Source of the DNA: Thermoplasmatales archaeon
GTDB lineage: Archaea; Thermoplasmatota; E2; DHVEG-1
Length of the DNA: 61,197 nt
NCBI GenBank assembly: GCA_030672305.1
Contig: DAOVGR010000024.1
Location: 1 to 61,197 of the forward strand
Reading direction: 5' to 3'
Within the stretch, counting starts at the first letter, position 1; each line of letters begins with the position of its first letter. Shown in pieces: positions 9,577 through 17,842 of the stretch. Below the pieces are notes generated by a model. That model did no database searches and was not told the DNA's origin. It saw only the letters and a program-made list of their open reading frames with translations. The position numbers and the translations under genes were made by a program.

Positions 9577-9968
9577 TGGAAGCAATTCTCAGAAGGTTTC
9601 AAATCATTAAGCTATGATTATAATTATTGATATTAATCTGCACTCTTAAATTTGTTTTCTTTACAATTGTCTTAATTAACTATCGTTAAGGAAATATTTA
9701 AATTGTAATATTATATTACAACTACATATTCCAAATATTTCTTTGGGGGAGGAAGCGAAAGGAAAAAGAAATTGCATATTTTAAAGGGAAGTAGCAGAAT
9801 AATTGCTTTGTTTTTTTGGAGCAGATTCTATAGTAAACTAAGCCGGATATATCGGAGGAAATAATGTATAGGAATCGAGGCGGATATAACGAGCGAGGCG
9901 AAAAAAAAATCCCACCTCGTAGGGTTAAAATTTTGAAAAAAATTATTTGAAAAAATGGAGATATAAAT
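9577..9968 (+). other. Long leader with operator/TATA and a probable decayed gene start
   Basis: The operator-TATA module (9676-9703) is followed at about 9744-9775 by GGGGGAGGAAG and GGAAAAAGAAATTG, which resemble the ribosome-binding site and MKKK start of the secreted genes (compare 28402-28435) but lack an ATG and continue into non-coding sequence. A more GC-rich stretch (9840-9935) precedes the real gene at 9969. I read this as an older gene start disrupted by an insertion or rearrangement. Confidence 0.45.
9676..9703 (+). promoter_or_regulatory. Operator dyad plus TATA box (9969 locus)
   Basis: TTAAC-TATC-GTTAA (9676-9689) is directly joined to GGAAATATTTAAAT (9690-9703). The match to the shared promoter is exact, yet the next ORF is about 265 bases away instead of the usual 50-65. 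Confidence 0.75.
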
Positions 9969-10535
9969 ATGAAAAAGAAATTATTAGGTATTTTTGTATG
10001 TATACTGTTGATAGCGGCTACTGGTATAACAGTAGCAGGGACATTGAAACTTAAAACAGACTCTTCAGAAGGAAAAGGAGTAACTACTGCCAGTTGGGGT
10101 TGGTATGATCCTACGGGGTCGTGGCTTAGGAATGATAATGAAGTTTTTATCGATATAATGCCTGCAGGTCCAGAGGGATGGCGCAGGTATGCCCTCGAGT
10201 CAGAAATTGCTACAATCAACCCCATATGGTATGGGTATTTCCCGACAGCCGTGGCGTTAACCGACATGCATGGAAATATGGTTGCAACAGGAAAGAACAC
10301 GTATGACTTTTCTGTAATGCAATATGCGACTGATGAAGACCGTGTCATTGTATACTTTCTTGTATGGAGCGGAACCTTTGTGGTGACGTCCGAAGATACC
10401 GGTAATGGTGCTTTTAGTGCATCATTTTACCTCCCGGACCAGGACCCGTTTGGTAATGAGGAACCATACTTATGCTACCCAGCATACGAGTATTCTTATT
10501 ATCGCATTCCAGTGATTCCACCCTGCACACCGTAG
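9969..10535 (+). CDS. Small secreted protein of unknown function
   Basis: 188 aa. The first 23 residues (MKKKLLGIFVCILLIAATGI) are nearly identical, also at DNA level, to the signal peptide of the C39-like protein at 28419. The mature part is rich in aromatic residues (GWYDPTGSWLRNDNEVFIDI, then YSYYRIPVIPPCTP) and probably beta-structured. I recognise no family. It lacks the shared tail and ends in a Pro/Cys-rich segment. Codon choice looks more GC-rich than its neighbours (CCGACATGCATGG, GACGTCCGAAG), which suggests that the body was acquired behind a local signal sequence. ATGGAGAT upstream serves as ribosome-binding site. Confidence 0.75.
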   Translation: MKKKLLGIFVCILLIAATGITVAGTLKLKTDSSEGKGVTTASWGWYDPTGSWLRNDNEVFIDIMPAGPEGWRRYALESEIATINPIWYGYFPTAVALTDMHGNMVATGKNTYDFSVMQYATDEDRVIVYFLVWSGTFVVTSEDTGNGAFSASFYLPDQDPFGNEEPYLCYPAYEYSYYRIPVIPPCTP

Positions 10536-10778
10536 GTGCCAGAAAACAATCAGTAATTATTAGTTGATGAACTGGAGTAGGTTGAGTGTAATTCCATAAT
10601 TGATAAATGATAACAATGAATATTGTTGCCAATTAATTATTCATCGAAACACTTGAGGGTGAGGAACATTGTTATTGAGCAAATGGATTTCTATTAGGTA
10701 ACCTCCCTAATTACAAAAAATAACATCTTCCTACTCCTCTTTTTTTCTTTATTATTCATAAAAATATGATCAGAGTTT

Positions 10779-11171
10779 TTAAGGAAAATCCCAGTTGTAT
10801 TTTTCTGAGATTTTATCAAAAAAGTTATACCAAAATGCAAATCTATAAACCAAAGTAAGTAAAATCAAAAAGAAAAAATAACTATTTACATCATATTGTC
10901 CCCAGTATTCACCAGTTGGCGTAATGGCAAAAGGTGTTACAATAACTATTCTGGCATTTAGAGATAGTATAATTAAATTATAAAATAATGTAAACCATTG
11001 CGGAGGTGTATCAGTAGGCAGTTCATTTAAATCTTTAGAAACATCTGTATTTATTGGTGATATTGTTTCGTTTGAATTATCTGCAGATATTAATTGAATT
11101 GCAGAAATTGAGGGCACTATAAGAAGTAATATTGAAACGAAAAAAATTCCAAATACAATCTTTGTTTTCAT
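10779..11171 (-). CDS. Membrane protein of unknown function with signal peptide
   Basis: 130 aa on the minus strand. Residues 1-24 form a signal peptide or first membrane helix (KIVFGIFFVSILLLIVPSIS), followed by an acidic linker, then hydrophobic segments about 60-83 and 96-112 (SYFFFLILLTLVYRFAFWY). No family recognised. Convergent with the 9969 gene and divergent from 11411. No shared tail. Confidence 0.65.
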   Translation of the reverse strand: MKTKIVFGIFFVSILLLIVPSISAIQLISADNSNETISPINTDVSKDLNELPTDTPPQWFTLFYNLIILSLNARIVIVTPFAITPTGEYWGQYDVNSYFFFLILLTLVYRFAFWYNFFDKISEKYNWDFP

Positions 11172-11410
11172 ATACCTTTACTCCCATTTTATGTGTTAAT
11201 AATTATCACGCATAATGCATGTGCTATATCATATATAAAAATTCTCTCTCAAACACAATATTTACTTTTTTAGGAATTTTACTAATACTACTTTCTTTCT
11301 TAATTAAATCTTTTTGAGTTATAATTATAAGCTTTATATGTAACATTTAAATATTCTATATCAGATGTTATTATTGAGGGAGGTAATTAAGTCTGTACAA
11401 ACGGAGTGGC

Positions 11411-11809
11411 ATGTTAAGTAAAACTCTGGTAATTGGAGTAATTAGTTTATTTGTTATTATTTCTTTAACTCCGGGTATTACAGCAGATGATATAGAAAAA
11501 GATAATAGATCTAGGGATGAATATAAGGAGATTATTACTTATATTTTCGGTTTGTGGGTATCTATAAACTGGATAAACAAAAGGGGTAATTATCGTGGTG
11601 AAGTTAATTTGACACAAATTACTGATGATTCGGGTATATTCAAATTATCTGGTTATGGATGGTCTAATGGAAAAATTGTATATTTTCAAGAATATGCAAC
11701 TTTTATTCATGCTTATCGTTTCATAGGTCGTTCTGTTACGGATGCCTGGGGTTGGCATTATGTACAAGGTATTACTATCGGTAACATTGAATGGTATAAT
11801 GAACAATAA
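11411..11809 (+). CDS. Small secreted protein of unknown function
   Basis: 132 aa with a signal peptide (1-25, ending SLTPGITA) and a compact, aromatic-rich beta domain (GLWVSINWIN, GYGWSNGKIVYFQEY, AWGWHYVQGITIGNIEWY). No family recognised and no shared tail; similar small proteins often occur with NosD and PKD proteins, but that is impression only. A GGGAGGT at 11376-11382 lies 28 bases before the ATG, further than usual; GGAG at 11403 is closer. The start is therefore less certain than for its neighbours. A poly-A spacer separates it from 11843. Confidence 0.65.
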   Translation: MLSKTLVIGVISLFVIISLTPGITADDIEKDNRSRDEYKEIITYIFGLWVSINWINKRGNYRGEVNLTQITDDSGIFKLSGYGWSNGKIVYFQEYATFIHAYRFIGRSVTDAWGWHYVQGITIGNIEWYNEQ

Positions 11810-11842
11810 AAAAAAAATAAAAAAAAAAAGGGTGATAAGAAT

Positions 11843-13624
11843 ATGAATAAATATTATCTAATGGCAGTTGGAATAGCACTACTTCTTATATGTACAAGTT
11901 TTGTGTCATCATCTAGAAATATTTTAGAAAATGAACCTGTTAATATTAAAAATGGTATGTTATATTGTGACCACACAGGTTATGTACTGGGTTCAGGATC
12001 TAATTGTTGGCTTTATGAATTTATTTTAAATAATCCTAGTAATTTGACCTGTATTTGTGAGGGAAGTGGTGGTTTTACTTCTAGTGGAGCTTGGTCAAAT
12101 GATGGTTTTATTTATATATGCGAATATGGAACTGGTATTTTATTGAAATTAAATCCAGAAACTTGTGAATGGGAATCAATTGGTGGTGGCGGTACAAGTT
12201 TGTATGGACTTGCATTTAATCCATTTTCTGAAAAATTATATGGTAGTTCAGATAACAATTATCTCTTCAGGATTGATCCAAATACCGGTGAACAAGAACT
12301 GATAGGTGCTTTCGGAAGTGATGTCCAGTTAATGATTGGTATGGCATTTGACTCAGAAGGGACACTATATGGTTGGGACCTTGGAAATGATAAACTCTGG
12401 ACAATTGACACAATTACAGGTGACGCAGCAGAAGTCGGTGCTCTAGGTATTAATCTAAACTATGTTTGTGATGGAGACTTTTGTAAAGATGACGATATTT
12501 TGTACATTTCTGCCCCTGGTTCACCTCCAGATTATATTTACCAATTATATGAATGTGATAAAGAAACTGGAGATTGTGGTCATGTTGGTCAATTTCCTGA
12601 AGATGTTGATGTGTCAGCATTACTAATTCCATTTGATTATAATCCCGAGAATAATCCCCCATATGTTCCAAGTAATCCTAGACCGCTTAATGGAACAACT
12701 GGTGTTGCTGGTGGCAGATGGTTCACTTGGTCTGGCGGTGATCCTGATGGTGACAATGTAACTTATGATTTATATTTTGGAAATTCAACTCCTCCACCTA
12801 AGGTTATGTCCAATATGTCTAATAATGGCACGGGTTATGATCCTCCTGGCGAATGGCTAGTCAATATTACTTATTACTGGAAGGTTGTTGCATGGGATGA
12901 GCATGGTGCATCAACAGAAGGCCCTATATGGAGATTTAGACTTGCACCAAATTATCCACCATTTCCGGCTCGTGACCCTATTCCACCAGATGGAGCAAAA
13001 AATGTACCTGTCAATGCTAGTCTTTATTGGACTGGAAGTGATCCAAACGGATGGGACGTGCTTAGGTATGATGTGTACTTTGGCCCAAATCTTGATCCAC
13101 CCCTGGTTGAAATTAATCAATCAGAAAATTATTATGATCCCTATGGGGAAGGTGATATGCCTTTATTTCAGGATTTTTACTGGAGAATTGACACCCGTGA
13201 TAAGGAAGGAGAAGTAACTACTGGTCCTAATTGGACTTTTGCGACAGGGGTAAATTGTACACCACCTCCACCAGCAATAGATGGTCCAACACATGGTAGG
13301 ATAAAAATAAAATATAACTACACCTTTTATACAACAGAAGAGGGTGGAGTTATATTTATTGTTGATTGGGGTGATGAATCAACTATTGAGAGAATTTATC
13401 CTACATCACCCGATGGCCAAAGAGCAATAGCAAATCATTCTTGGGATAAAAAGGGGACATATATTATTCGTGCAAGAACCGAAGACGAATATGGTATGGT
13501 TAGCGACTGGGGCGAACTTGAAGTAACAATGCCAAGAATTAAAACAACAACATACTCATTATTACAATGGTTTTTTGAAAGATTTCAATTATTGGAGGTA
13601 TTTTTACGAATAATGAATCTATAA
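11843..13624 (+). CDS. Secreted propeller-FN3-PKD protein with degraded tail
   Basis: 593 aa. After the signal peptide (1-24), residues about 40-270 form a propeller-like domain with repeats such as LYGLAFNPFSEKLYG and LMIGMAFDSEGTLYGWD. Two FN3-like modules start near 272 and 372 (WSGGDPDGDNVTYDLYFG and WTGSDPNGWDVLRYDVYFG). A PKD domain starts near 474 (DWGDEST, NHSWDKKGTYIIRARTEDEYG). The tail begins normally (MPRIK...LLQWFFERF) but then turns into QLLEVFLRIMNL, which is encoded by what looks like the ribosome-binding site and start region of the next gene. Binding or structural role inferred. Confidence 0.87.
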   Translation: MNKYYLMAVGIALLLICTSFVSSSRNILENEPVNIKNGMLYCDHTGYVLGSGSNCWLYEFILNNPSNLTCICEGSGGFTSSGAWSNDGFIYICEYGTGILLKLNPETCEWESIGGGGTSLYGLAFNPFSEKLYGSSDNNYLFRIDPNTGEQELIGAFGSDVQLMIGMAFDSEGTLYGWDLGNDKLWTIDTITGDAAEVGALGINLNYVCDGDFCKDDDILYISAPGSPPDYIYQLYECDKETGDCGHVGQFPEDVDVSALLIPFDYNPENNPPYVPSNPRPLNGTTGVAGGRWFTWSGGDPDGDNVTYDLYFGNSTPPPKVMSNMSNNGTGYDPPGEWLVNITYYWKVVAWDEHGASTEGPIWRFRLAPNYPPFPARDPIPPDGAKNVPVNASLYWTGSDPNGWDVLRYDVYFGPNLDPPLVEINQSENYYDPYGEGDMPLFQDFYWRIDTRDKEGEVTTGPNWTFATGVNCTPPPPAIDGPTHGRIKIKYNYTFYTTEEGGVIFIVDWGDESTIERIYPTSPDGQRAIANHSWDKKGTYIIRARTEDEYGMVSDWGELEVTMPRIKTTTYSLLQWFFERFQLLEVFLRIMNL

Positions 13625-13737
13625 AGATAGTATTAGCTGTTGGAATTACAACCCTATTTTTAGGTGTAGCAACGATACCATTAACTCAGGGCATAGTAAC
13701 TAATGAATCTAATTTTCCAGTATCAAATAAAAAGACC

Positions 13738-14655
13738 TTGTATGTAGGTGGTTCTGGACCAGGGAACTATACAACAATTCAGAGTGCAATTGATGATGCA
13801 AATGATAGTGATACCGTCTATGTCTATGATGATAGTTCGCCTTATCAAGAGAATCTATTTGTGAATAAATCAATTAATTTGATAGGTGAGAATAGAGACA
13901 CTACTGTTGTTTTCACAATAGCAACCTGGAGCGCTGTTTTGATTTCTGCAGATCACGTAAAAATGAGTGGATTTAGTATCTTATCTAGAGGAGGTATGCT
14001 ACTTACTGCAGCAATAGATATTCGTTCAAACTTCACCACAATTAATGATATTTACATTACTGATAACAAATGGGCTGGCATTGGTATATGGGGATTTAAT
14101 AACACAATAAAAAACAATATAATTAATTCAAATTTCTTTTACGGCATTTGTCTATTAGTTTGTAATAGTAATACTATCACAGGAAACAATATCTCAAATA
14201 GTATGTGTGGAATAGGTGTCTTTCTTAGCAATAACAATAAAATTATGGACAATGACATCTCAAATAATGGATATGGAATATTTTTTAATGGATCAGGAAA
14301 TAATATTATCTCAAATAACAACATACTTGAAGATTACAATAATGGTATAGGCTTAATGGATTCTGACAATAACGACATCTCATATAACACAATTGAGAAA
14401 TGTGAGTGCGGAATAGACTTCAGATATTCAAAAAGCAATACTATAACTAAAAACAACTTTCTAAAAAACAACCGTCATGCCTATTTTGAAAATTGTAGAA
14501 ATAAATGGAAGAACAATTATTGGAACAGACCAAGATTACTTCCAAAACTTATACGTGGAACAATAAGTATCCATCCGTCTTGGCCTTTTCAGGATATCAT
14601 TATACGATGGGTGAATTTCGACTTACGTCCAGCATTAAAACCATATGACACCTGA
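13738..14655 (+). CDS. NosD-like right-handed beta-helix protein, start disrupted
   Basis: The listed start is the TTG at 13738, the first conventional in-frame start. The same frame stays open back to 13579 and encodes a clear signal peptide (KIVLAVGITTLFLGVATIP, 13624-13680) with no usable start codon. An ATG at 13613 with GGAGG 14 bases upstream is one frame off, so a single-base indel has probably broken the gene. The body opens YVGGSGPGNYTTIQSAIDDA, typical of NosD/periplasmic copper-binding beta helices, followed by many PbH1 repeats (NTIKNN, NTITGN, NKIMDN). It ends NNYWNRPRLLPKL...KPYDT, without the shared tail. Confidence 0.75.
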   Translation: MYVGGSGPGNYTTIQSAIDDANDSDTVYVYDDSSPYQENLFVNKSINLIGENRDTTVVFTIATWSAVLISADHVKMSGFSILSRGGMLLTAAIDIRSNFTTINDIYITDNKWAGIGIWGFNNTIKNNIINSNFFYGICLLVCNSNTITGNNISNSMCGIGVFLSNNNKIMDNDISNNGYGIFFNGSGNNIISNNNILEDYNNGIGLMDSDNNDISYNTIEKCECGIDFRYSKSNTITKNNFLKNNRHAYFENCRNKWKNNYWNRPRLLPKLIRGTISIHPSWPFQDIIIRWVNFDLRPALKPYDT

Positions 14656-14779
14656 GTGCAAAATTAATATTAAAAGTAATGAAGCAATAATAGATAGTAA
14701 ATAATCTGTCTATATACATAAGATTATTATTTTTAAAATTGAAATTAGTACTCAATAATAATATTTAAGTAGTGTTTAA

Positions 14780-14817
14780 TTAACATCTGTTAATTTAATA
14801 TGGAAATGTTTATAAAT
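14780..14817 (+). promoter_or_regulatory. Orphan operator dyad and TATA box
   Basis: TTAAC-ATCT-GTTAA (14780-14793) is followed by the TATA variant GGAAATGTTTATAAAT (14802-14817). An AAGGGAGG ribosome-binding-like site follows at 14838 but no ORF; a hairpin comes next. Confidence 0.55.
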
Positions 14818-14898
14818 GTGATATTGATTAAAAATATAAGGGAGGCAAAGGAAAGAAAACTAAATTAACAAACCGATATCAATAGGTATGCTTTTTTT

Positions 14899-14925
14899 GG
14901 ATACGAATTGTCTCCCCTCGTATCC
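14899..14925 (+). ncRNA. Stem-loop downstream of orphan promoter
   Basis: GGATACGA (14899-14906) pairs perfectly with TCGTATCC (14918-14925) around an 11-base loop. It may be the remnant or core of a small RNA made from the promoter at 14780, or a terminator for a lost gene. Confidence 0.4.
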
Positions 14926-14996
14926 CTATATTTTCAATAATAAAAGAGATTATTTTCCTTTTTATTTTTAAAAAAAAATAATTTATCCTTTATCAA

Positions 14997-15010
14997 GGAA
15001 ATATTTAAAT
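14997..15010 (+). promoter_or_regulatory. TATA box of the 15060 gene
   Basis: Exact GGAAATATTTAAAT. The upstream TTAAC-N4-GTTAA dyad is missing here (TTTATCAA instead), so regulation may differ. Confidence 0.65.
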
Positions 15011-15059
15011 TTAAATATATTATTATAATACTTGCAGTTTTATAGTTACAAGGGAGAAA

Positions 15060-16505
15060 ATGATAATTAAAAACGAATTAGTTAGGAAAGGTCTTGTTCT
15101 TGTAATAATTTTACTATTTACTGGTACATTTGCCATACCATCATTGGGTGGAGCTGGCGTAGAGAAGAACTCTAATCCTCCAATGTCTGGTGGTAACACA
15201 TTATTTGTCGGCGGCTCAGGACCTGGAAACTACACCAAGATACAAGATGCAATTGATAATGCATCTGAAGGAGATACTATATTTGTGTATACAGGGACTT
15301 ATTTTGAGAATATATTATTGTGGAAATCAGTTAATTTAATTGGCGAAAATAGAAAAAATACAATTATTTTTCCAAGAAATGTTGAATTAAATGAAAATTC
15401 TACAATTTATATTTCTGTCGATAATTGTAGTATTAATGGATTTACAATAAACAATAACAATTTTGAAACTGACGTTATTGGAATTTTCATACATTCATCG
15501 GGCAATATGATTTTTGATAATTCTATTCTTAGGTTTAAATATGGTGTGTATTTAAAAGATGAAAATTTTGAACATGTTTTCACTGGAAACAATATTTCAA
15601 GAAATGAAATTTCAAATTGTACATCTGGAATTTATCTACGTGCTAATGCTGAGTATAATACAATTAATAGGAATTATATAATTGATAATTTGGAGGGAAT
15701 TATAATTTATTATTGTGAAAATAACACTATTCAAAATAATTTTGTTCACTCAAACACAGTTTATGGGATTTATATAAATATAAATTCAGATGGTAACATC
15801 GTTTCAAGAAATATATGCTCAGAAAACAGATATGGAATTCGCTTTAAGGCAGTCAGTTATAATGAGATATTTCTAAATCGACTTGAAAAAAATGAATTGG
15901 GTCTCTACTCTTGTTGTGGTTCACATCATAATATTTTATATTTTAACTCATTAATTGATAATGAAAAGAACGCAAGTGACGGTTTTTATAATTTTTGGGA
16001 CAATGGTATAGTTGGAAACTATTGGGAAGATTACAATGGGACAGATAATGATGGAGATGGAATTGGTGATACACCTTATCCTATTCCTGATGGTAATAAT
16101 GTGGATAGGTATCCATTAATGGAGCCAATTGACAATAATCCGCCAGATGGACCTGTTATAGATGGCCCACCAAGTGGAAAAGCAGGTGATGAGTATTGTT
16201 TGACAGTCCATTCTACAGATCTTGATGGTGATGATGTTTTTTATTTGATAGATTGGGGTGATGGAACAACAAGTGGCTGGCTTGGACCTTTTCCTCAATG
16301 TGAACCTGTAAGTGTATGTCATAAATTTAAGAGGGGGACTTATAATATTCGTGCAAAAGTAAAAGACATATATGGTTTTGAAAGTGATTGGTCAGAACCT
16401 TTATTTATTGAAATACCAAGAACTAGAGTAGTATATCATCCATTTCTTCTAAGGTTGTTTGAACTCTTTCCAATACTTGAAAGACTGCTTAACTTGCTAA
16501 GATAA
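15060..16505 (+). CDS. Secreted NosD-like beta-helix protein with PKD domain and tail
   Basis: 481 aa. The signal peptide is of the RKGLVLVIILLFTGTFAIPS type. Residues about 50-355 are a right-handed beta helix: FVGGSGPGNYTKIQDAIDNA opens it, PbH1 repeats follow, and it closes with NYWEDYNGTDNDGDGIGDTPYPI, a NosD hallmark. A PKD domain starts near 359 (DWGDGTTSGWLGPF, CHKFKRGTYNIRAKVKDIYG). The tail is IPRTRVVYHPFLLRLFELFPILERLLNLLR, shown here in two parts: the hinge IPRTR and the end LFELFPILERLLNLLR, lacking the PN-FP centre. Such helices often bind or cleave polysaccharides; no catalytic residues were assigned. AAGGGAG precedes the ATG. Confidence 0.88.
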   Translation: MIIKNELVRKGLVLVIILLFTGTFAIPSLGGAGVEKNSNPPMSGGNTLFVGGSGPGNYTKIQDAIDNASEGDTIFVYTGTYFENILLWKSVNLIGENRKNTIIFPRNVELNENSTIYISVDNCSINGFTINNNNFETDVIGIFIHSSGNMIFDNSILRFKYGVYLKDENFEHVFTGNNISRNEISNCTSGIYLRANAEYNTINRNYIIDNLEGIIIYYCENNTIQNNFVHSNTVYGIYININSDGNIVSRNICSENRYGIRFKAVSYNEIFLNRLEKNELGLYSCCGSHHNILYFNSLIDNEKNASDGFYNFWDNGIVGNYWEDYNGTDNDGDGIGDTPYPIPDGNNVDRYPLMEPIDNNPPDGPVIDGPPSGKAGDEYCLTVHSTDLDGDDVFYLIDWGDGTTSGWLGPFPQCEPVSVCHKFKRGTYNIRAKVKDIYGFESDWSEPLFIEIPRTRVVYHPFLLRLFELFPILERLLNLLR

Positions 16506-16542
16506 GATTTATCTACCAAAAGATGTTACCCCTGCAATTAAG

Positions 16543-16621
16543 GGATCTAGTTTGGAAGTAAAAATGATTTTTTAGGATAATCCTACTTTTTCATACTTTT
16601 CTTCCTCCCTCAGCTAGATCC
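16543..16621 (+). repeat. Hairpin element, copy 2 (candidate structured RNA)
   Basis: Closing stem GGATCTAG (16543-16550) with CTAGATCC (16614-16621). Relative to copies 1 and 3 one G-C pair has become A-T on both arms, keeping the pairing. The inner part is identical to copy 3. Homology with copy 3 extends upstream to 16500 and includes AGATAA-GAT-TTATCT. Confidence 0.78.
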
Positions 16622-16676
16622 TTTTTCAATTCATCTTTTAATATTTTTAACATATATTCAGATTAAATACTACTTA

Positions 16677-16690
16677 GGAAATATTTAAAT
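16677..16690 (+). promoter_or_regulatory. TATA box of the 16745 gene
   Basis: Exact GGAAATATTTAAAT preceded by a degenerate dyad (ATTAAATACTACTTA). GGGAGG precedes the ATG. Confidence 0.65.
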
Positions 16691-16744
16691 TAAAATATTT
16701 TATTATAAAATTGGTAATTTATAATTTTAAGGGAGGTAAACAAT

Positions 16745-17683
16745 ATGAGAATAAAATTAGTAGGAATATTTGTTATGATGCTGTTGGTTGCTATTACATT
16801 ACCTGTTGTCGGAACAATGAATACACTAGATGACAATATTGATTACCAAAAAATTGGTGATAGGGGTGGGGTGTTTAGACAGCTTCCTTCTCTACCAGGT
16901 AATCCTATGCCATATGGTTTGGTAAGCGATTCACAGATGGAATGGAAGGTTTACGAAGATTTCTGGGAAGTATCTAAACCAATATGTCATATTCATTGGT
17001 GGGGTCAGGCTGTTAAATGGATGAATGATACATGGCATCCTGGTGATCCTGAGGGTATGATTTTCGATGTTACTTTCTTTGCTGATGATAATGGAGAACC
17101 TGGTGTGGAGGTTTATTCGTTTGAAAATGTTACACCATTAATCGTTGGGACAGGTATTATGTATGATTATCCTGATGAGTGGCCCGATGGTCCCTTTGAA
17201 TTATATCATTTTGAGGTAGATCTCGGTCTGTGCTTTGATCTGTCTAACGGTTGGGTATCAATAATTAAAAAATATAGTCCCAACGACTCTGTGTTCGGGT
17301 GGCAAGAATCTCAAGATGGTAATGATAAGCTGTATCAAAATGAAATAGAGCGAGCCATGGATGTTGCTTTTATATTAGCTGAAAGTGGAGACCCTGAACT
17401 TGAAATAGAAATAAATAGCGGACTTGGTGTTACTGTTAAGGTTACCAATATTGGAAACGAAACATTAACAAACATTCCTATTGATATTATGGTATACGGT
17501 GGAATGCTTGGTAACATAAATAAACAGGTTAGAGAGACAATTCATCTTGATCCTGGTGATACTGCATCTGTAGGTTCAGGACTATTTCTTGGACTTGGAA
17601 AAATAATAATTGGTATATTTGCAGATGATGTAGTGGAATATAAAAGTGGATTTCAATTGATAATCTTTACAAAAGTAAAATAA
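16745..17683 (+). CDS. Secreted beta-domain protein with the second type of C-terminal domain
   Basis: 312 aa: signal peptide (RIKLVGIFVMMLLVAI), then a domain (about 45-215) with WWGQAVKW, FDVTFFADDNGEPGVEVYSFENV and FELYHFEVDLGLCFDLSNGWVSI, the same general pattern as the N-terminal domains of the proteins at 20791 and 37644. The C-terminal 95 residues (GLGVTVKVTNIGNETLTNI ... FLGLGKIIIGIFAD ... FTKVK) match the C-terminal domain of the C25 peptidase just downstream. The LFERFPN-type tail is absent. Function unknown; extracellular binding is plausible. GGGAGGTAAACAAT fixes the start. Confidence 0.83.
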   Translation: MRIKLVGIFVMMLLVAITLPVVGTMNTLDDNIDYQKIGDRGGVFRQLPSLPGNPMPYGLVSDSQMEWKVYEDFWEVSKPICHIHWWGQAVKWMNDTWHPGDPEGMIFDVTFFADDNGEPGVEVYSFENVTPLIVGTGIMYDYPDEWPDGPFELYHFEVDLGLCFDLSNGWVSIIKKYSPNDSVFGWQESQDGNDKLYQNEIERAMDVAFILAESGDPELEIEINSGLGVTVKVTNIGNETLTNIPIDIMVYGGMLGNINKQVRETIHLDPGDTASVGSGLFLGLGKIIIGIFADDVVEYKSGFQLIIFTKVK

Positions 17684-17762
17684 ACTTTAATCCCTTTTTT
17701 TCTTTATATTTGTTGAAATGAATTCAGTTCTCTAAATTTTGTTATTTTTACAATTGTCGCGA

Positions 17763-17790
17763 TTAACTATTGTTAAGGAAATATTTAAAT
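17763..17790 (+). promoter_or_regulatory. Operator dyad plus TATA box of the 17843 C25 gene
   Basis: TTAAC-TATT-GTTAA (17763-17776) is fused to GGAAATATTTAAAT (17777-17790). GGGAGG lies just before the ATG. Confidence 0.8.
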
Positions 17791-17842
17791 TCAAATATTT
17801 TATTATAAACTTGTAAATCTATAATTTTGAGGGAGGATTACA

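Larger units (their letters stand above)
14656..15059 (+). other. Intergenic region with an orphan promoter-hairpin unit and the 15060 promoter
   Basis: No ORF with coding character. It holds a TTAAC-ATCT-GTTAA dyad (14780-14793), a TATA box, a GGGAGG-like site (14840-14845) without an ORF, a hairpin (14899-14925), and the TATA box of the 15060 gene. Confidence 0.6.

Noticed and set aside
9722..10348. Minus-strand ORF over the 9969 gene (208 codons)
   Set aside because: The plus-strand frame has a signal peptide and ribosome-binding site; the minus frame has neither and spans promoter sequence.
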